A stretch of DNA of 46,141 nt from Pedosphaera sp. (GTDB lineage: Bacteria > Verrucomicrobiota > Verrucomicrobiia > Limisphaerales > Pedosphaeraceae): positions 1 through 46,141 of the forward strand of contig JAQGPA010000150.1 in the NCBI GenBank assembly GCA_028293325.1. Direction: 5' to 3'. The notes under the pieces are model-generated. The model saw nothing but the letters and a program-made list of their open reading frames with translations. It made no database searches and had not been told where the DNA came from. This document shows positions 8,405-17,121 of the stretch, piece by piece (the stretch's first letter is position 1; the number at the start of each line of letters is the position of its first letter). The translations under genes were made by a program, and so were the position numbers.

Positions 8405-10717
8405 ATGAAACTGACGCTCCCGCTCGCGGTTGGTGTTTTTGGACTTCTGCTTACCGGTGAACCGGCTGCAATTCAGGCCGCACCGGTTCAGGGATGGTTG
8501 AATTGGCGTGGTCCGCAACAAAACGGCACTTCGCTGGAAACGGGCCTGCCCGATAAGATTGATCCGCAACACCCGCTTTGGGTGGCTGATTTGCCCGGTC
8601 AATCCACGCCGGTAATTGCCAATGGCAAGTTGTATATCATGGGTTATCTCGGTGAAGGCGGGGATTTGCAGGAAGGGGTGGTTTGTTATGATGCGGAGAG
8701 CGGCAAGGAGCTTTGGCGTCAACTCTACAGCGATTTTTTGAGCGACACGGTTTATTTGCGATACGGCACCTCCAGCCCGACGATTGATCCCGAGACCGGC
8801 AATGTCTATATCCAGGGGACGCAGGGCATTTTGGCGGCGTTCACGGCGGACGGCAAATTGCTCTGGAAACATTCGCTGATGGAGGAATATGGGCGGCTGA
8901 CTTTTCCGAACAGTCGCACGGCGTCGCCATTGATCGACCAGGACCTGGTGATCACGCGCGGAATTACCGCAAATTGGGGCGCACAGGGACCCGCCGCCGA
9001 CCGTTTTTATGCGTTTGATAAGAAGACGGGTGAGCTGGTTTGGTCTTCCAGTCCGGGAGATCGGCCGAAGGACAATTCATTCTCGCATCCTTATCTGGGC
9101 TGGCTCAATGGGAAGCGGGTTTTTTATTCGGCGACCGGCGACGGTGCTGTGGTATGCGTGAATGCCCGGACCGGCGATCCCATTTGGCGGGTGCCGCTGA
9201 CCAAGGCGGGCATCAATGCCACGGTGCTCGTGCATCATAACGACAAGATCATTTCCATTTTCGGCACGCCATACGAGCCGGGGCAGTTGGTCGCGCTAAA
9301 GATTTCCAATGCCACACCTACGAATGCGGCGGCGGCGCCGGTGGTTTTGGAGCGGTCCGCAGTGCAGCTTTGGAGCGATCCCATCTCAACCTCCACCAGT
9401 TCGCCGATTTTGGTGGGCGACCAGGTTTATGTGGTCAGTGAGCAGGGGGATTTGTGCTCGGTGGACGCGAACAATGGGAACGTGCTCTGGCGGCTGAAAC
9501 TGGGCATTGAGGAGCGCAACGCCTGCCCCATGTATGCGGATGGCAAGTTGTATGTGCCGATTCTGGATGATCCCGCCGTGAAGACAGAGGATTCAGCAAC
9601 GACGGGAACCAAAGGGGCGTTGTATATCATCAAGCCGGGAGAGAAGGATGGGAACGTGATTGACCATGTCAGTTTAGACGGGCGCTGTTTTGGGACGCCG
9701 ACACCTTACAATGGGAAGATTTACATTCAGACCACGCGCCATCTTTATTGCTTTGGCAAGAAAGGCAACAACGCGGGCCTGGCGAAGGCGGCGGCGGCAG
9801 AAGCGTGGCCTGCGGCCGGTCCGGCGAAGCAATTGCAAATTATTCCGGCCGAGATACAGATGCGGCCCGGTCAGTCGGCAGCATTTCGTTTGCGCTCCCT
9901 GGATGCGAATGGTTTTACGGTGAGTGAGATAAGCGATGTGAAATCAGTGAAATGGGCTTCGTTCATTCCTGCAACCGCGAAGGTGAAGTCGAGCATGAAG
10001 GCGGCGTTTAATGAAGAGGGGCAGTTGGTCGCCGCCAATGATGCGGTGCCGTCGGCGGGCGCATTTGAGGCGCAAGTGGATGGGTTGAAAGGTTATATGC
10101 GCGGGCGGGTTTTGCCGTATTTGCCGATCAAGCAGGATTTTGAGAAGGCGGTGTTGACGGAAACGAATGCGACTGACAACGCGCTGTTCGCCTATCCGCC
10201 GCTGCCGTGGATTGGGGCGCGGTTCAAATTTGAAATTCGCGATTTGAATGGCAACAAGGTTTTAGCCAAGGCGATGGACAATCCTTTCTTCCAGCGCGGC
10301 ACGGTGTTCATCGGCGAACCGTCCACCAAGAATTATACCATCGAGGCGGACGTGATGAGCGACGGGAATAAATACAAGATGTCCGAGGTTGGGTTGGTGA
10401 ATCAACGATACTATATCGTGCTGAAGGGGAACGCGAAGGAGTTGGAGGTCAATTCCACGCTGGAATTATTTCGGCATGCGGTGCATTTCGATATATCGCC
10501 CAAAGTTTGGTATCATTTGAAGACCCGCGTGGATGTCGCCCCGGATGGTTCGGGGGTGGTTCGCGCCAAAGCCTGGAAGAAAGGCGAAGCAGAGCCCGAA
10601 GCGTGGACCATCGAAGTGCCGCATCAACATGCGCATGAAAGCGGCTCGCCCGGATTATTCGGGTTCGCGCCGCAAGTGCCGGTTTACATCGACAATGTCA
10701 TGGTGACGCCCAACTAA
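8405..10717 (+). CDS. Secreted PQQ-like beta-propeller protein with C-terminal beta-sandwich
   Basis: A protein of 770 residues. The start is placed at 8405 because AAGGA lies seven bases upstream and the product then begins with a clean signal peptide (MKLTLPLAVGVFGLLLTG, cleavage near AIQAAP). Residues about 30 to 460 carry PQQ-like propeller blades such as 'VVCYDAESGKELWRQ', 'FYAFDKKTGELVW' and 'VCVNARTGDPIWRV'. After an Ala-rich linker, residues about 490 to 770 look like a concanavalin/LamG-type sandwich ending 'VYIDNVMVTP'. I see no CxxCH haem site and no vicinal Cys pair of quinoprotein dehydrogenases, so binding of PQQ is doubtful. It is periplasmic or extracellular and first in a seven-gene run. 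Confidence 0.8.
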   Translation: MKLTLPLAVGVFGLLLTGEPAAIQAAPVQGWLNWRGPQQNGTSLETGLPDKIDPQHPLWVADLPGQSTPVIANGKLYIMGYLGEGGDLQEGVVCYDAESGKELWRQLYSDFLSDTVYLRYGTSSPTIDPETGNVYIQGTQGILAAFTADGKLLWKHSLMEEYGRLTFPNSRTASPLIDQDLVITRGITANWGAQGPAADRFYAFDKKTGELVWSSSPGDRPKDNSFSHPYLGWLNGKRVFYSATGDGAVVCVNARTGDPIWRVPLTKAGINATVLVHHNDKIISIFGTPYEPGQLVALKISNATPTNAAAAPVVLERSAVQLWSDPISTSTSSPILVGDQVYVVSEQGDLCSVDANNGNVLWRLKLGIEERNACPMYADGKLYVPILDDPAVKTEDSATTGTKGALYIIKPGEKDGNVIDHVSLDGRCFGTPTPYNGKIYIQTTRHLYCFGKKGNNAGLAKAAAAEAWPAAGPAKQLQIIPAEIQMRPGQSAAFRLRSLDANGFTVSEISDVKSVKWASFIPATAKVKSSMKAAFNEEGQLVAANDAVPSAGAFEAQVDGLKGYMRGRVLPYLPIKQDFEKAVLTETNATDNALFAYPPLPWIGARFKFEIRDLNGNKVLAKAMDNPFFQRGTVFIGEPSTKNYTIEADVMSDGNKYKMSEVGLVNQRYYIVLKGNAKELEVNSTLELFRHAVHFDISPKVWYHLKTRVDVAPDGSGVVRAKAWKKGEAEPEAWTIEVPHQHAHESGSPGLFGFAPQVPVYIDNVMVTPN

Positions 10718-10754
10718 CGGGCGGGGCTAAATAATTTTCCTGGAGCCAACGAAA

Positions 10755-12383
10755 ATGAAAACTGTGAATCACAAAATCATCTTTTCCACCCTGATGACCG
10801 GCGTTATCACGGCTGGCGTATTGTTGCCCACGGCGTTCGGGGCGGATTGGCCGCGCTGGGGCGGTTTGGATCCGGGACGCAACATGTATTCACCCGCCAA
10901 AGGATTGCCCGATCATTTTTTTATCGGCAAACCGAAGCCCAACACTGATGAGACCGACCTGAGCACGGCCAAGAATGTGAAGTGGGTGGCGCAGTTGGGT
11001 TCGCAAAGTTTTGGCAATGTGGTGGTGGCGAATGGCAAGGTGCTCATCGGCACGAACAATGAAAATCCACGCGATCCGCAACACCAGGGAGACCATAGCA
11101 TTCTGTTGTGCTTTGACGAAAAGACCGGTGAATTTCTCTGGCAATTGGTGATTCCCAAGCTGGCTTCCGGCAAGGTGAACGATTGGGAAGGCCTCGGCCT
11201 GCTGGCCTCGCCGTGCGTGGAGGGAAACCGGGTTTATGTGGTTACCAGCCGTTGCGAAGTGCTTTGTCTCGATCTCGACGGGCAGGCGAATGGCAATGAC
11301 GGCCCGTTCATGGATGAAGCGCAATATGTGGTCGGTCCGGGCAAGCCGAAGGGGAAGATTGGGCCCAAGGATGCGGACATCATCTGGCGTTACGACATGA
11401 TGGATGAGTTGGGCGTGTTCCCGCATAATGCTTCCAATTGCTCGGTGCTGACCGTGGGCGATACAGTTTATGTTTGCACCTCCAACGGGCAGGACTGGAC
11501 GCATTCAAATATTCCGTCGCCGAATTCGCCGAGTTTTATCGCGCTCAACAAAAAGACCGGCGAATTGATGGGCGAGGATGATGCGCATATTGGGCCGCAT
11601 ATTTTTCACGGCCAATGGAGTTCGCCCTCAACCGGCGTGGTGAATGGCAAGCAGCTTGTGTTTTTTGGCGGCGGCGACGGGTATTGCTATGCGTTCGATG
11701 CCAAGCCGGTAAAGGAAGGCGACACGAGCTATCTCAAAAAAGTCTGGTGGTATGATGGCAATCCGCCCGAGCACAAGGCGGACAAGGATGGCAAGCCTTA
11801 TAAGTATCCGGCAGCGGACGGCCCGAGTGAAATCAATGCCACGCCGGTGTTTTATAAGAACCGCGTTTATGTGGCGGTGGGCCAGGATCCTGAGCATGGT
11901 GAAGGCGTGGGCAACCTTACTTGCATCGATGCCACCAAGACCGGCGACGTGACCAAAACTGCGAAGATCTGGTCTTATAACAAAATTCATCGCAGCATAT
12001 CGACGGTATCCATCGATCCGGAAACGGGATTGTTGTATGTGGGTGATTTCTCCGGATTCCTGCATTGCCTGGATGCGGAGACCGGCCAGCTTTATTGGAC
12101 GCATGATATGAAGGCGCATATGTGGGGCTCAACGCTGGTCGCGGATGGCAAGGTCTATTTGGGCGACGAAGATGGCGAATTCCTCGTGCTGGCGGCATCC
12201 AAGGAGAAGAAGATTCTCAGCAGTTCGAACCTGGGGTCGGCGATTTACTCGACGCCGGTGGTGGCCAATGGTGTGATTTATGTCGGGACGCAGACACATC
12301 TTTATGCGCTGCAGGATGAGGCCAAGTCGGCGGCGATGAAGGATGAACCGGCCAAGGTGGAGATGGAACTCAAGAAGCCGTGA
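10755..12383 (+). CDS. Secreted PQQ-like (BamB-type) beta-propeller protein
   Basis: A protein of 542 residues with a signal peptide (hydrophobic residues about 8 to 28, cleavage near AFGADW). Propeller blades repeat the 'D.KTGE.LW' pattern: 'LLCFDEKTGEFLWQL', 'FIALNKKTGELMG', 'LHCLDAETGQLYWTH' and 'FLVLAASKEKKIL'. The opening 'DWPRWGGLDPGRN' is typical of this secreted group. It lacks the C-terminal sandwich of the preceding paralog. No haem motif is visible. A GGAG element precedes the ATG. It lies 37 bases after the first propeller gene and 30 bases before the DUF3311 gene, so the genes are probably one transcript. Function is unknown; a periplasmic substrate-binding, scaffold or redox role is speculation. 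Confidence 0.8.
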   Translation: MKTVNHKIIFSTLMTGVITAGVLLPTAFGADWPRWGGLDPGRNMYSPAKGLPDHFFIGKPKPNTDETDLSTAKNVKWVAQLGSQSFGNVVVANGKVLIGTNNENPRDPQHQGDHSILLCFDEKTGEFLWQLVIPKLASGKVNDWEGLGLLASPCVEGNRVYVVTSRCEVLCLDLDGQANGNDGPFMDEAQYVVGPGKPKGKIGPKDADIIWRYDMMDELGVFPHNASNCSVLTVGDTVYVCTSNGQDWTHSNIPSPNSPSFIALNKKTGELMGEDDAHIGPHIFHGQWSSPSTGVVNGKQLVFFGGGDGYCYAFDAKPVKEGDTSYLKKVWWYDGNPPEHKADKDGKPYKYPAADGPSEINATPVFYKNRVYVAVGQDPEHGEGVGNLTCIDATKTGDVTKTAKIWSYNKIHRSISTVSIDPETGLLYVGDFSGFLHCLDAETGQLYWTHDMKAHMWGSTLVADGKVYLGDEDGEFLVLAASKEKKILSSSNLGSAIYSTPVVANGVIYVGTQTHLYALQDEAKSAAMKDEPAKVEMELKKP

Positions 12384-12413
12384 CCAGGTGGCGAGTCAAC
12401 GCGTGATGCCTTT

Positions 12414-12662
12414 ATGAAAAAACTTTTGCTGATTCTGATGGTGGCCGGGGTTTACGTGCTGCATCAGGATTACTGGAACTGGAAGAGCGCGGATCTGGTA
12501 TTCGGCTTTCTGCCAGTTGGCCTGGCGTATCATGCGGGGTTTTCCGTCGTTGCCGCCATCATGATGGCGGTGTTGGTCAAGTTCGCCTGGCCGAAACATC
12601 TTGAAGACGTCCAACCGCACGATTCAGCGGAAGAGAAGACCGGGGAGGAGCGCCGGCCATGA
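12414..12662 (+). CDS. DUF3311-type small membrane protein
   Basis: A protein of 82 residues with two transmembrane helices, about residues 3-18 and 38-58, and a charged cytoplasmic tail. 'LHQDYWNW' followed by 'GFLPVGLAYHAGFSV' is the pattern of DUF3311 proteins, which are repeatedly encoded immediately before sodium:solute symporters and are thought to be accessory subunits. Its stop overlaps the symporter start by four bases (ATGA), implying translational coupling and a paired product. Confidence 0.8.
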   Translation: MKKLLLILMVAGVYVLHQDYWNWKSADLVFGFLPVGLAYHAGFSVVAAIMMAVLVKFAWPKHLEDVQPHDSAEEKTGEERRP

Positions 12663-14494
12663 TACCGGTCATTGTCATCGGCGTTTATTTGGCGGTGATA
12701 GCGGGCATTGGATTGTTTGCGTTTCGGCGCGGGAAGTCGAACACGGAGGACTTCTTTCTGGCCAGCCGCACCATTGGGCCAATGGTATTTTTCCTTTCGA
12801 TCTTTGCCACCAACATGACGGCGTTCGCCATTCTGGGCAGTTCCGGGCTGGCGTATCGGCGGGGCATCGGCATTTACGGACTGATGGCTTCCTCTTCGGG
12901 GTTCGTGATTCCGTTGACCATTTTTTTCATCGGCACGCGGCTGTGGGCTTTGGGTAAACGATACGGGCACCAGACGCAGGTGCAATTTTTTCGCGACCGT
13001 TGGGAATGTGACGGCATCGGCACGGTTATTTTTGCGCTCAGTGCCGCGATGCTGATTCCGTACATGATCATCAGCATCATGGGGGGCGGGACGGTGTTGC
13101 AGGAAATTTCCACGCCGACGGGCACGCACGAACCGCTGATCCATTATTGGCTGGGCTGCGCGATCGTGGCCGTGGTGGTGACGGTGAATGTGTTCTTCGG
13201 CGGCATGCGCGGGACGGTTTGGGTGAACATTTTTCAAACGATTCTTTTTCTTTGCTTCGGCTTTGTGGCGATGGTGGTCATCAGCCATGCCTTTCCCGGC
13301 GGCTTCGGCGAGATCATCGGCAAAATCGCCGCTGACCCCAAAAACAGCTTTCTGCTGACCCGCGAGCGCATGCCGCAAACGGAGTTTTGGAGCTACACGC
13401 TCATCCCGCTCTCCTCGATCATGTTTCCGCACATGGCCATCATGTGTTTCTCGGCGCGCAAAGTGACGGCGTTCCGGCGGACGGTCATTATTTATCCCAT
13501 TGCGATTTTGTTGATCTGGCTGCCGTGCATTTTCCTCGGCGTGATTGGCGCGCAGATGATTCCGGGCCTGAAAGATTCCGACGGCATTCTCCTCCGTCTG
13601 CTCAATGACAACGCCCCGGCCTGGCTGGCGGGACTGCTCGGCGCGGGCATCATTTCGGCGGTCATGGGTTCGGATGCCCACCAGGTGCTGGCGATGAGCA
13701 CGATGTTTACCAAAGACATTTTCACCCATTACGGCGGCCAGGAAAAATATGGCGAGAAAGCCGCTGTCCATTTTGCGCGCGCGTTCATTTTGGTCGTGAC
13801 CGTCATCGCCTACTCGATTGCGCTTTATCTCAAGTCCAGGCAGGGCATTTTTGAAATCGCGATTCGCTTCGCATTCTCGGGCTTTGCCGCCATGGCGCCG
13901 GTGATGATTGCCGCACTCTTCTGGAAGCGGAGCACCAAGTGGGGCGCGCTGGCCTCCACGCTTTTTGTTGCCGGCACATTGATCACCTTTGCCTTTCTCC
14001 AGGGTTCGCCCGCGCCGCCGCCCGTCGCGCCCGGCAAGCCGGCTGTAGTCGCTGCCAAGATGGACACCGCCACTGCCGTGAAGCTTGCCGCGTCGGATAC
14101 CAACTCTCCGGTGGCCAAAGTTGACGCGATGGAAAGCAAAGGCACCACGAATGACATCTCCAAACCGGTGGCCGTGTCCGTTGCCGAGGTAAAACCTGCC
14201 GCCGCTTCGGCGATTGCCGCGCCCAAGCCGAAGATGAACATTATCTGGCAAGTCGGTGATCACGTCATTCTCTCTCGCGCGCCGGCCACGGGCGATGTGA
14301 GGTTCTGGAATTCAAGCAGCAATCCCGCTGGTGGTTATATGACGGTTGTGCCGATGGTCTTCGGCTCGGCACTCTGCATGATTTTCTTCTCGCTGGTCAC
14401 CCGGCCGCCCGGCAAAAAGACCATCGACAAATATTTTGCGATGCCGGAATCAACCGCGCCTTCCGCTCCGGCGGCAATGACCGGTAAAACCTGA
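12659..14494 (+). CDS. Sodium:solute symporter (SSS family) with low-complexity insertion
   Basis: A protein of 611 residues. 'RGKSNTEDFFLASRTIGP' after the first helix and 'TNMTAFAILGSSG' in the second are SSS hallmarks; around twelve membrane helices can be traced. The family imports organic solutes such as monocarboxylates, sugars, amino acids or polyols with sodium. Residues about 448 to 525 form an Ala/Pro/Lys/Val-rich segment between late helices, not usual for the family, before a final helix around 'MVFGSALCMIFFSLV'. The DUF3311 gene overlaps its start and the adenylating enzyme begins 22 bases after its stop, so the imported substrate may feed the next three enzymes. The substrate is unknown. 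Confidence 0.9.
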   Translation: MIPVIVIGVYLAVIAGIGLFAFRRGKSNTEDFFLASRTIGPMVFFLSIFATNMTAFAILGSSGLAYRRGIGIYGLMASSSGFVIPLTIFFIGTRLWALGKRYGHQTQVQFFRDRWECDGIGTVIFALSAAMLIPYMIISIMGGGTVLQEISTPTGTHEPLIHYWLGCAIVAVVVTVNVFFGGMRGTVWVNIFQTILFLCFGFVAMVVISHAFPGGFGEIIGKIAADPKNSFLLTRERMPQTEFWSYTLIPLSSIMFPHMAIMCFSARKVTAFRRTVIIYPIAILLIWLPCIFLGVIGAQMIPGLKDSDGILLRLLNDNAPAWLAGLLGAGIISAVMGSDAHQVLAMSTMFTKDIFTHYGGQEKYGEKAAVHFARAFILVVTVIAYSIALYLKSRQGIFEIAIRFAFSGFAAMAPVMIAALFWKRSTKWGALASTLFVAGTLITFAFLQGSPAPPPVAPGKPAVVAAKMDTATAVKLAASDTNSPVAKVDAMESKGTTNDISKPVAVSVAEVKPAAASAIAAPKPKMNIIWQVGDHVILSRAPATGDVRFWNSSSNPAGGYMTVVPMVFGSALCMIFFSLVTRPPGKKTIDKYFAMPESTAPSAPAAMTGKT

Positions 14495-14516
14495 GTTTAA
14501 GCCGTCGCTAATTTCA

Positions 14517-15593
14517 ATGAATCCCGAGCCTGCAACCACTAAAGCCGCGCAAGACCAACTCGATGCACACGTGCGCGAAATCATGCAATGGCATTTCTCG
14601 CCCGAAACCGGTTCGCCGTTCTGGCTCGATTGGGCCAAAAAGGCCGGCTGGAATCCGGCGACGGAGGTAAAAGGTTTTGCCGATCTGCTGCGCTTTCCGC
14701 ATTTTCAGGACGAGTGGTTGCGTGATTTGCCAAACGAAGTCTGGGTGCCAAAGAAATATCAGGGTCGCCCGTTCAACATTTTTGAGACCGGCGGTACCAC
14801 CGGCATGCCGAAGCAACGCATTGGCTGGGATGATTACAAGGTGGATTACGAGGAGTTTTCCGGAAAGATAGCCAACGAACATTTTCCACGTGGCGGGGCG
14901 TGGCTGATGGTTGGTCCCACTGGGCCGCGGCGGTTGCGGCTGGCCATTGAGCATTTGGCCAATTTTCGCGGCAGCTCGTGTTACTTCGTGGATTTGGATC
15001 CGCGCTGGGTCAAGAAAGTGATTTCGCAAAAGCATTTCGAGCAGGCGCGCGCTTACATGGACCATGTGGTGGACCAGGCAGCGGTGATTTTGAAGCATCG
15101 CAAGGTCAGCGGGTTGTTCACCACGCCCAAGTTGCTGGAGGCACTGGGTGAAAAGATCGATCTTTATGGGGCGGGCATTCGCGGCGTGTTTTGCGGCGGC
15201 ACGACGATGGCGCCGCAAGCTGTGCGCTTCATTGTGGAAGAAGTTTTGGAGAATCGGATTGGCTTCTATCCGACGTATGGCAACACGCTGATGGGATTGG
15301 CGGCGAGCGTGCCATTGAGAAAAGAAGATAATTTTTCGATCACGTATTATGCGCCCCAGCCGCGCGCCGTGTTGCGGGTGGTGGATGCAAACAATACGAG
15401 CCAGACGAAGAATTATGGCGAGTGGGGCCGGGTGGAACTGACCACACTCACGAAGGAATTTTTCATGCCGCGCTTTTTGGAGCGGGATGAGGCCATTCGT
15501 CGCGAACCGCGCGCGCCGTATGCGTGGGATGGCGTGGCCGAGGTGCGCCCGTTTGGCGCGATGGAGAAGAATATTGTGGAAGGGGTTTACTAA
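14517..15593 (+). CDS. LuxE-like / AMP-binding acyl-activating enzyme
   Basis: A protein of 358 residues. 'FETGGTTGMPK' (residues 89-99) is the phosphate-binding loop of adenylate-forming enzymes; 'YPTYGNTLMGLA' near residue 255 matches the later adenine-site motif, and 'GRVELTTL' with 'PRFLERDEA' the ribose-binding region. It is shorter than acyl-CoA synthetases (500 or more) or PaaK (about 430) and lacks the C-terminal lysine subdomain, much like LuxE acyl-protein synthetase (about 370). It should activate a carboxylic acid as acyl-AMP and pass the acyl group to a thiol. It is immediately followed, after six bases, by a reductase of the aldehyde dehydrogenase superfamily, so the pair probably acts as a carboxylate-reducing unit. 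Confidence 0.75.
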   Translation: MNPEPATTKAAQDQLDAHVREIMQWHFSPETGSPFWLDWAKKAGWNPATEVKGFADLLRFPHFQDEWLRDLPNEVWVPKKYQGRPFNIFETGGTTGMPKQRIGWDDYKVDYEEFSGKIANEHFPRGGAWLMVGPTGPRRLRLAIEHLANFRGSSCYFVDLDPRWVKKVISQKHFEQARAYMDHVVDQAAVILKHRKVSGLFTTPKLLEALGEKIDLYGAGIRGVFCGGTTMAPQAVRFIVEEVLENRIGFYPTYGNTLMGLAASVPLRKEDNFSITYYAPQPRAVLRVVDANNTSQTKNYGEWGRVELTTLTKEFFMPRFLERDEAIRREPRAPYAWDGVAEVRPFGAMEKNIVEGVY

Positions 15594-15599
15594 GATCGC

Positions 15600-17033
15600 A
15601 TGACGCCGTTGCCGCATATTCCCGCCCTGCGACGCGGGAGACCGTATGAGAGCCTGGACCAGATCAACATTGTTGATCATCGCACGGGCACGCCGCTGGT
15701 TTCCATCAGCCAGGTCAATGCGGGGATAATTCGCAAGGATTTGGCGCGCATTGGAGAATCCCGCGCGGCATTGAAAAAGTTTACCACGGCGCAATTGATT
15801 GAGATCAGCGCGCAGGCGGGTGAGTTGTTCCTGAATGGGACGCTGCCGTTGGGGGACAAGGGGCACACGCAATCCGCCAAAGAATATTGGGAGACGCTTT
15901 CGGCCACGAGCGGGTTGCCGCACGTGATGGTGCGGCGCAATATGGCGAAGATCCATCATGCGCTGACCAACATGCGGACGATTTTGAATGGGCTCACGCG
16001 CGGGTTGGAGTTGGGCATTCTGGACCAGGGTTACGGCGAGCAATTTGGGACGCCGGTCAGTTATTATCCGACCACGCAGGGATTAGGTCTGGTGATGCCG
16101 AGCAATTCACCGGCGGTGAACTCGCTTTGGTTGCCGGCCATTGCCCTGAAAATGCCGGTCATCATCAAGCCAGGGAAGGAAGAGCCGTGGACGCCGTTGC
16201 GGTTGATTCAGGCGTTCATGGCTGCCGGATGTCCGCCGGAAGCGTTCGGGTTTTATCCGACCGATCATGAAGGGGCGGGAGAGATTTTGAAGTCATGCGG
16301 CCGTGCCTTAATTTTTGGCGACAAGAGCACGACGGACCGTTATGCGGGCAATCCCGCCATTCAGATTCATGGGCCCGGTTACAGCAAGATATTGATCGGC
16401 GAGGATCTAATCGAATGCTGGCCGGATTACATCGACTTGATGGCAGCTTCGATTGCGGACAATGGCGGGCGCAGTTGCATCAATGCTTCGACGGTGGTGG
16501 CGCCGAAATATGGGGCGGAGATTGCGGATGCGCTGGCGCGGAAACTGGGGCCGATCACACCATTGCCGGCGACGGATGAAAACGCGCGGCTTTCCGGCTT
16601 TGCCAATGTGAAGATGGCGGAGTATATCGACGGCGCAATCGAGCAGGATTTGAAAACGCCCGGCGCGGTGGAGGTGACGGCAAAATACCGGAATGGTCCG
16701 CGCAAGGTGATGTTGGAGGGCGGGATTTATTTGCGTCCGACGATTGTACTGTGTAACTCGTTTGCGCATCCGCTGGCCAACCGCGAATTTCTTTGCCCGT
16801 ATGCCAGCATGGTTGAGGTGCCGCAGGCGGAGATGTTGAGACAGATCGGCCCATCGCTGGTCGTGACGGCCATCACAAAAGACCCGGTGTTCACGGAACA
16901 GTTGCTGGAATCGCCGCTGATTGAGCGGCTGAACCTGGGGCCGATTTCGACGATGAAAATTTCCTGGGACCAGCCGCATGAAGGGAACATGTTTGAGTTT
17001 CTTTATAAGCGGCGGTCCATTGACCGTGCTTAA
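15600..17033 (+). CDS. Aldehyde dehydrogenase superfamily protein (LuxC/acyl-reductase-like)
   Basis: A protein of 477 residues. The NAD-binding part contains 'VMPSNSPAVNSLWLPAIAL' and 'MPVIIKPGKEEPWTP' (the usual 'KPAE.TP' position). Cys293 in 'NGGRSCINAS' is the catalytic thiol. The canonical 'ELGGK' stretch that carries the hydrolytic Glu is not visible; at that place the sequence reads 'KILIGEDLIE'. That loss, and the LuxE-like gene upstream, point to acyl-thioester reduction to aldehyde (or the reverse) rather than simple oxidation to acid. The gene starts six bases after the LuxE-like stop. Alternative: a CoA-acylating dehydrogenase of a catabolic pathway. Superfamily certain, reaction inferred. 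Confidence 0.8.
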   Translation: MTPLPHIPALRRGRPYESLDQINIVDHRTGTPLVSISQVNAGIIRKDLARIGESRAALKKFTTAQLIEISAQAGELFLNGTLPLGDKGHTQSAKEYWETLSATSGLPHVMVRRNMAKIHHALTNMRTILNGLTRGLELGILDQGYGEQFGTPVSYYPTTQGLGLVMPSNSPAVNSLWLPAIALKMPVIIKPGKEEPWTPLRLIQAFMAAGCPPEAFGFYPTDHEGAGEILKSCGRALIFGDKSTTDRYAGNPAIQIHGPGYSKILIGEDLIECWPDYIDLMAASIADNGGRSCINASTVVAPKYGAEIADALARKLGPITPLPATDENARLSGFANVKMAEYIDGAIEQDLKTPGAVEVTAKYRNGPRKVMLEGGIYLRPTIVLCNSFAHPLANREFLCPYASMVEVPQAEMLRQIGPSLVVTAITKDPVFTEQLLESPLIERLNLGPISTMKISWDQPHEGNMFEFLYKRRSIDRA

Positions 17034-17121
17034 CTTAACGATTACGGATTGAACAGAACCGGGCGGGACGGCGTCTGAATCGGGGAACAACGGTCTGGCG
17101 GATGAGTCATTTCAGAAGCAC

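Noticed and set aside
8405-12383. The two propeller proteins considered as PQQ-dependent alcohol dehydrogenases
   Set aside because: Neither has the vicinal Cys pair or a haem-binding CxxCH, so a quinoprotein enzyme is not supported.
12530-14263. 577-residue open frame opposite the symporter gene
   Set aside because: It is an antisense shadow of a clear SSS protein; its composition (His/Arg/Asn-rich) is typical of a reverse-strand frame in GC-rich coding DNA.
14514-16043. 509-residue open frame opposite the LuxE-like and LuxC-like genes
   Set aside because: It spans two real genes in reverse, with no family motif.
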